In this document: piece by piece, positions 5,621 to 9,340 of the stretch | Position numbering within the stretch: the first letter of the stretch is position 1 | Layout of the letters: every line of letters begins with the position of its first letter | NCBI GenBank assembly: GCA_900313765.1 | Contig: OMSN01000141.1 | Location: forward strand, 1-9,340 | DNA from: an uncultured Eubacteriales bacterium | GTDB lineage: Bacteria > Bacillota > Clostridia > Lachnospirales > Lachnospiraceae | DNA: 9,340 bases | Direction: 5' to 3' | Translations under genes and position numbers: made by a program | Notes under the pieces: model-generated | Database searches by the model: none | What the model was told of the DNA's origin: nothing | What the model saw: the letters and a program-made list of their open reading frames with translations, nothing else

Positions 5621-6604
5621 ATGATGATGAAAACAGAACAGCTTACTCTGACACAGGAATGGGACAAGACTTTCCCGAAGAGCGACAAGGTGAATCACAG
5701 CAAAGTGACATTCGTGAACCACTTTGGCATCACCCTCGCCGCAGATCTGTATGTACCGAAGGATGCAGCCGGTAAGCTTCCCGCCATTGCAGTTTCCGGA
5801 CCGTTTGGAGCCTGCAAGGAGCAGTCCTCCGGTCTGTACGCCCAGGAGATGGCAGAGCGCGGATTCCTGACGATTGCCTTTGACCCATCCTTTACCGGTG
5901 AGTCAGGCGGCTTCCCCCGTGCGATGCATTCTCCCGACATCGATGTGGAAGACTTCCAGGCAGCGGTAGATTATCTGTCCTGCTGTGAACTGGTGGATCC
6001 CGATCGTATCGGCATCATCGGCATCTGCGGCTGGGGCGGCATGGCGCTGCAGACGGCATGCGTGGATACACGCATCAAAGCGACGGTGACCTCCACCATG
6101 TACGATATGTCCCGAGTGGCCGGCAATGGGTACTTTGATGCTGCCGACAGCAAAGAAGCACGGAAGGCGGCAAGGGAGGCAGTCAATGCCCAGAGGACAG
6201 AAGATTACAGAAACGGAAGCTATAAAAGAGCGGGCGGCGTAGTGGATCCTCTTCCGGAAGACGCACCGTTCTTTGTGAAGGATTACTACGATTACTACAA
6301 GACCGAGCGCGGCTATCATCCCAGGTCTCTCAACTCCAATGACGGCTGGGCTGCCAGTACGCAGACCTCCCTTATGAATACGCGCCTGTTCACCTATGCC
6401 GGCGAGATTGACAGCGCAGTGTTGATGATCCACGGGGACAAGGCACATTCCTGCTATCTGAGCCGTGATACATTCCAGCTTCTGAAGGGTGACAATAAAG
6501 AGCTGATGATCATCCCCGGCGCAGTTCACACCGATCTGTATGACCGCAAGGACATCATCCCCTTTGACAAGATGCAGCAGTTTTTTGAGGAACATTTGAA
6601 ATGA
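5621..6604 (+). CDS. Alpha/beta hydrolase with a cysteine nucleophile
   Basis: This is a 327-residue cytoplasmic alpha/beta-fold hydrolase. AGGAAGG (5606-5612) lies 8 nt before the first of three consecutive ATG codons, so 5621 is the likely start. The nucleophile elbow reads GICGWGG, placing Cys136 where most relatives have serine. Dienelactone hydrolase also uses a Cys in a G-x-C-x-G-G elbow. Asp273 in MIHGDKAHS and His303 in GAVHTDLYD complete a plausible Cys-Asp-His triad. The oxyanion-side segment is SGPFGACKEQSSGLYAQEMAERGF. The stretch from YDMSRVAGNGYFD through DYYDYYKTERGYH is an extended cap typical of a hydrolase subgroup common in gut Firmicutes and often annotated only as alpha/beta hydrolase. 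No signal peptide is present. The natural substrate, probably an ester, lactone or thioester, is unknown. Its stop overlaps the next start as ATGA. Confidence 0.9.
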   Translation: MMMKTEQLTLTQEWDKTFPKSDKVNHSKVTFVNHFGITLAADLYVPKDAAGKLPAIAVSGPFGACKEQSSGLYAQEMAERGFLTIAFDPSFTGESGGFPRAMHSPDIDVEDFQAAVDYLSCCELVDPDRIGIIGICGWGGMALQTACVDTRIKATVTSTMYDMSRVAGNGYFDAADSKEARKAAREAVNAQRTEDYRNGSYKRAGGVVDPLPEDAPFFVKDYYDYYKTERGYHPRSLNSNDGWAASTQTSLMNTRLFTYAGEIDSAVLMIHGDKAHSCYLSRDTFQLLKGDNKELMIIPGAVHTDLYDRKDIIPFDKMQQFFEEHLK

Positions 6605-7452
6605 ATATTTATCAAGATCAGACATTTGACGAAGAAAGAGCACTGTACGGAGAAAGAGGCGCACAGGTGATCGCCTGCCGGTTTGACGGACCGGCAGATG
6701 GAGAAAGCGCTCTTAAAGAGAGCCGGGATGTTGAAGTAAGGGACAGTTATTTCAATCTGAGATATCCGTTCTGGCATGACCATAATCTGCGGATACAGAA
6801 TTGCGAGATGACGGATCTGTGCCGGGCAGCACTGTGGTATTCCGAGGGAGTGCGGATCTCAGATTCCAGACTTCATGGAATCAAAGCGCTTCGGGAGTGC
6901 GCCGATGTCAGAATCGAAAACAGCGATATCCTGTCAACGGAATTCGGCTGGTCTGTAAGAAATATCACCATGAAGAATACGAGCGCAAGCAGCGAGTATT
7001 TCATGATGCGCTCAGAACATCTCACATTTGACCATGTGACCATGAAAGGGAAGTATTCCTTCCAGTACATTACAGATTCGGTCTTCACGAACTGCGAGTT
7101 CGATACCAAAGACGCATTCTGGCATGCCAGGAATGTCCTGGTGAAAGACAGTGTGATCAAGGGAGAATACCTTGCCTGGTACTCTGAGAATGTGACCTTT
7201 GAAAACTGTACGATCATAGGAACACAGCCCCTGTGCTACTGCAAGGGACTGAAACTGATCAACTGCAGGATGATCGATACAGATCTTGCCTTCGAAAAAT
7301 CAGAGGTGACGGCTTCCATTACAACGTCTGTGGACAGTATCAAAAACCCGAAGAGCGGAGTGATCCAGGTTCCGAAGGTGACAGAGATCATCATGGATGA
7401 TCCCGAAGCGAAGGGACAGATCATCATAAAGAAAACGGCAATCTGTGCATAA
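6601..7452 (+). CDS. DUF3737 family beta-helix protein
   Basis: This is a 283-residue protein of the uncharacterised DUF3737 family. Its start overlaps the hydrolase stop by 4 nt (ATGA), and GAGG (6587-6590) lies upstream, so translation of the two is probably coupled. The opening IYQDQTFDEERALYGERGAQVIACRFDGPADGESALKE, read in two halves, is characteristic of the family. From about residue 43 to 240 it is built of coils of about 20 residues with short hydrophobic and Asn/Asp/Ser-rich strands (VRDSYFNL, IQNCEMTD, ISDSRLHG, IENSDILS, FENCTIIG, LINCRMID). These predict a right-handed parallel beta-helix like that of pectate-lyase-fold proteins. Many Trp, Tyr and His residues recur at equivalent turn positions (FWHDHN, LWYSEG, FWHARN, AWYSEN). 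No signal peptide is seen. No enzymatic activity is established for the family. Confidence 0.9.
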   Translation: MNIYQDQTFDEERALYGERGAQVIACRFDGPADGESALKESRDVEVRDSYFNLRYPFWHDHNLRIQNCEMTDLCRAALWYSEGVRISDSRLHGIKALRECADVRIENSDILSTEFGWSVRNITMKNTSASSEYFMMRSEHLTFDHVTMKGKYSFQYITDSVFTNCEFDTKDAFWHARNVLVKDSVIKGEYLAWYSENVTFENCTIIGTQPLCYCKGLKLINCRMIDTDLAFEKSEVTASITTSVDSIKNPKSGVIQVPKVTEIIMDDPEAKGQIIIKKTAICA

Positions 7453-7491
7453 TATACCGGCAGGATGATCCGGATGACAGGAGTGATGAAA

Positions 7492-8142
7492 ATGAAAATG
7501 ACAAGAAAGACCGTCAGGAACCTGTACAGAATCCTTCTTCTGGTCATACTGCTCAGCGTGGGGATGACCGTTCAACCGCAGGCGAAGACCCAATCGATAA
7601 CCCTGACTGTAGGTCAGAAGAAAAAACTGTCTGTTAAGAAAAAATGGAAAAAAGTCAGGTGGAAGAGCAGTAAGCCCGGGGTCGTTTCCGTCTCCGCCAA
7701 AGGGAAGATCACTGCAAAGAAGCCAGGGAAAGCGACAATAACCGCAAGAAGCGGGAAGAAAAAACAGAAATATAAGGTTACCGTGAAAAAGAGTGAGATA
7801 GAGATCGTAGCAGGAGGAAAGACCTTCCAGGCAGAATTGGAGAACAATAAGACAGCCAGGGCATTCCTGAAGCAGCTGCCGTCTACAGTTCTGATGGAGG
7901 AACTGAACGGGAATGAGAAATATTACTACATGGACCAGACACTTCCCGCGAATGCAAAAAAAACCGGAACCATCAAGGCAGGAGATCTGATGCTGTACGG
8001 AGATGACTGCCTGGTCCTGTTCTACGAGACATTCCATAGCAATTACAGCTACACGAAGATCGGGCACATCAAAGATGTGAAGGGACTCAAGGAAGCACTG
8101 GGAGCAGGAGACATCGAGGTTTCCTTCAGCACAGTCGGCTGA
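7492..8142 (+). CDS. Secreted Big_2 and cyclophilin-like domain protein
   Basis: This is a 216-residue exported protein. The ATG at 7492 is preferred because AGGAG (7479-7483) lies 8 nt upstream. In-frame ATGs at 7465, 7474 and 7486 are badly spaced from it. Residues 1-31 form a signal peptide or N-terminal anchor (MKMTRKTVRNLYR, then LLLVILLSVGM). Residues 34-98 are a bacterial Ig-like Big_2 domain (SITLTVGQKKKL, WKSSKPGVVSVSAKGKIT, GKATITA). Residues 103-213 are a cyclophilin-like domain with hallmark pieces ARAFLKQLPSTVLMEELNG, NEKYYYMDQTLP, GDLMLYGDDCLVLFYETF and YSYTKIGHI. Residues 42-100 contain 22 lysines, 2 arginines and no acidic residue, which suggests binding to an anionic surface. 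The role is unknown. It lies 39 nt after the DUF3737 gene with no promoter or terminator between, so it is probably the last gene of that transcript. Confidence 0.87.
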   Translation: MKMTRKTVRNLYRILLLVILLSVGMTVQPQAKTQSITLTVGQKKKLSVKKKWKKVRWKSSKPGVVSVSAKGKITAKKPGKATITARSGKKKQKYKVTVKKSEIEIVAGGKTFQAELENNKTARAFLKQLPSTVLMEELNGNEKYYYMDQTLPANAKKTGTIKAGDLMLYGDDCLVLFYETFHSNYSYTKIGHIKDVKGLKEALGAGDIEVSFSTVG

Positions 8143-8224
8143 TCATCCGCAGAAGTCTCAGATAGAATCCCCGCTCATCCCGCCCGTCTTTCTGAGGCCT
8201 GGTTCCCATAGACATCATACTGGC

Positions 8225-8259
8225 AAGTGGCTTTCCCCACCGGGGGACAGCCACTTTTT
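8225..8259 (+). terminator. Terminator closing the hydrolase operon
   Basis: AAGTGGCT (8225-8232) pairs with AGCCACTT (8249-8256). After one T-C mismatch, TCCCC pairs with GGGGA around an ACCG loop, and a TTTTT run (8255-8259) follows. It lies 82 nt after the cyclophilin-like gene stop. The bases from 8143 to 8224 hold nothing I can recognise. Confidence 0.88.
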
Positions 8260-8315
8260 CAGTTTTCAAAATCAGGATCCTGAAACACAAAAGAAAGACA
8301 CTGTATAAAAATAAA

Positions 8316-8344
8316 CTGAAAATGACTTCTGCATATGCTATACT
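8316..8344 (+). promoter_or_regulatory. Extended -10 promoter of the membrane-protein gene
   Basis: TATACT (8339-8344) is preceded by TGC (8336-8338), an extended -10 element. CTGAAA (8316-8321) stands 17 bp upstream and matches the -35 consensus at 4 of 6 positions. It follows the operon terminator and precedes the membrane-protein ATG by 51 nt, so it probably drives that gene and the transporter after it. Confidence 0.68.
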
Positions 8345-8395
8345 CTTCCAATCGGGTTTTCCCGGGAATGATTTTCAACAGGAGGGAGAAATCAT

Positions 8396-9217
8396 ATGAA
8401 ACTGGGCAAAGTAGGCAGATTCATAAAACGTCTGATGGACCGCTACAGGTACAATGACAGCAAGAAGCTGTTCGCGTGCTATATGATACTGCATACGATG
8501 GTTGTCCTGACAGCGGTTCGGTGCCTGATCACGCATAACTATGAGAGTTTTGCGATCTGTATCCTGACGCTGGTGCTGTTTCTGCTGCCGGCTTTAGTGG
8601 AAGAATACATGGATCTGACGATCCCGCCTCTCTTTCAGACGATCATATTTCTATTTATCTTTTCAGCAGAGATCCTGGGAGAAGTAAACAGTTACTATGT
8701 AAAGATTCCGGGATGGGATACGATGCTTCACACGATGAATGGCTTCCTGTGCGCGGCGATCGGTTTCTCACTGATCTATCTGCTGAACAGAGGAAGCAGG
8801 AACGTCAATCTGTCACCCTTCTACCTGACTCTTGTGGCGTTCTGTTTTTCCATGACGATCGGCGTGATCTGGGAGTTCTTCGAATGCTCCATGGATCTGT
8901 TCTTTCATCTGGACATGCAGAAGGACTTCATCGTGAAGACGTTCAGTTCCGTCAACCTGGACCCGCAGAATTCAGGAATTGCCATACGCGTGAAGGATAT
9001 CGTTGATACGGTGATCCATACCGCGTCCGGAGAGACGATCACGGTAAACGGAGGGTATCTGGATATCGGTATCCTGGATACCATGAAAGATCTGCTGGTC
9101 AATCTGATCGGTGCGGTCGTGTTCTCCGTCATCGGTTACGTTACACTCAAGAAATCAAAGACAAGCAAGGTGGCAGAGAAATTTATGATCAAGCCCAACG
9201 TTCATGAGGAAGAGTGA
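8396..9217 (+). CDS. YjdF/DUF2238-like integral membrane protein
   Basis: This is a 273-residue membrane protein. GGAGGG (8381-8386) lies 9 nt before the ATG. Hydrophobic segments lie at about 25-45, 50-68, 76-94, 111-130, 140-160 and 231-251. Three conserved-looking patches mark it as related to the YjdF/DUF2238 group: GWDTMLHTMNGF (106-117), GVIWEFFECSMD (156-167) and DIGILDTMKDLLVNLIGA (223-240). The acidic, histidine and tryptophan residues at the membrane edges look functional, but no activity is known. A soluble loop of about 45 residues (178-222, rich in Val, Ile and Thr) sits between the fifth and sixth segments. The N-terminus is very basic, so it is probably inside. The family assignment is by pattern and moderately sure. 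Its 3' end overlaps the next gene by 14 nt. Confidence 0.8.
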   Translation: MKLGKVGRFIKRLMDRYRYNDSKKLFACYMILHTMVVLTAVRCLITHNYESFAICILTLVLFLLPALVEEYMDLTIPPLFQTIIFLFIFSAEILGEVNSYYVKIPGWDTMLHTMNGFLCAAIGFSLIYLLNRGSRNVNLSPFYLTLVAFCFSMTIGVIWEFFECSMDLFFHLDMQKDFIVKTFSSVNLDPQNSGIAIRVKDIVDTVIHTASGETITVNGGYLDIGILDTMKDLLVNLIGAVVFSVIGYVTLKKSKTSKVAEKFMIKPNVHEEE

Positions 9218-9340
9218 CAGAAGACAACTGAGAGGCCATGTGCTTTCCGTTCTCTGTGTCATTGCATGGGGAACTTCATTTCTGGTAAGCAAGGGCCTGA
9301 TGGAGAAGATCACACCGGTACAGCTGATGATGCTGCGCTT
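9204..9340 (+). CDS. EamA/DMT-family transporter, N-terminal part (cut by the window end)
   Basis: The last 137 nt encode the first 45 residues of a drug/metabolite-transporter-superfamily protein, normally about 280-300 residues with ten membrane helices. The ATG at 9204 is the only ATG start in the open frame, since a TGA lies at 9186. The product reads MRKSDRRQLRGH and then the first helix, with the typical IAWGTSFLVSKGLMEKITPVQ pattern (WGtsF, then a P at the start of helix two). No clear ribosome binding site precedes it. It starts inside the upstream gene, overlapping by 14 nt, so translational coupling is likely. A GTG at 9240 with AGAGG just before it is a less likely start. The transported compound is unknown. 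Confidence 0.82.
   Translation, partial: MRKSDRRQLRGHVLSVLCVIAWGTSFLVSKGLMEKITPVQLMMLR

Noticed and set aside
5903..6664. Minus-strand open frame of 253 codons opposite the hydrolase
   Set aside because: The product is rich in Cys, His and Ile in patterns typical of antisense shadows, and the plus-strand gene is clearly real.
7300..8067. Minus-strand open frame of 255 codons across DUF3737 and the Big_2 gene
   Set aside because: Phe/Leu-rich runs arise from the antisense of lysine-rich codons. It spans two genuine plus-strand genes and has no start signal.
8301..8310. TATAAA at 8304-8309 as an alternative promoter -10
   Set aside because: No supportable -35 at 16-18 bp upstream. The extended -10 at 8336-8344 with CTGAAA is better placed.

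Overview
The window looks like the chromosome of a mid-GC Gram-positive anaerobe of the Clostridia, most likely a gut-type Lachnospiraceae relative. This rests on strong AGGAGG-type ribosome binding sites, frequent AGA/AGG arginine codons, a Big_2/cyclophilin-like secreted protein, a DUF3737 protein and a YicI-like glycosidase. It is inference from gene style; no rRNA or marker gene is present. No tRNA, rRNA, CRISPR array, IS element or phage gene was seen.

Layout. Positions 61-1365 hold a secreted sugar-binding protein of an ABC importer, closed by a strong hairpin. Positions 1510-3724 hold a GH31 alpha-xylosidase of the YicI type whose reading frame is broken near 1777-1801, followed by a 15-bp-stem terminator. 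Together these suggest uptake and cleavage of alpha-xylosides such as xyloglucan fragments. A small unrecognised lipoprotein (3882-4370) then runs head-on, with an 11-nt overlap, into a minus-strand LysR-type regulator (5224 down to 4360). That regulator is also frame-disrupted, near 4738.

The 138 bp between the regulator and the next plus-strand gene form a readable divergent control region. It has a near-consensus minus-strand promoter for the regulator, an opposing plus-strand promoter with a weak -35, and a perfect ATTC-N7-GAAT dyad centred about 66 bp before the predicted plus-strand start. Downstream are a small Cys-containing helical protein (5363-5599), a cysteine-nucleophile alpha/beta hydrolase (5621-6604), a DUF3737 beta-helix protein joined to it by an ATGA overlap (6601-7452), and a secreted Big_2 plus cyclophilin-like protein (7492-8142). 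A strong terminator at 8225-8259 closes the group. The substrate of the cluster cannot be read from the sequence.

A separate unit starts from an extended -10 promoter at 8316-8344. It holds a YjdF/DUF2238-like membrane protein (8396-9217), overlapped by 14 nt by the start of an EamA/DMT-family transporter (9204 onward) that runs off the window.

The most notable points are two independent frame-breaking lesions within 3 kb, the intact LysR-type operator beside a broken regulator, and the compact regulator/small-protein/hydrolase/beta-helix/cyclophilin-like cluster.
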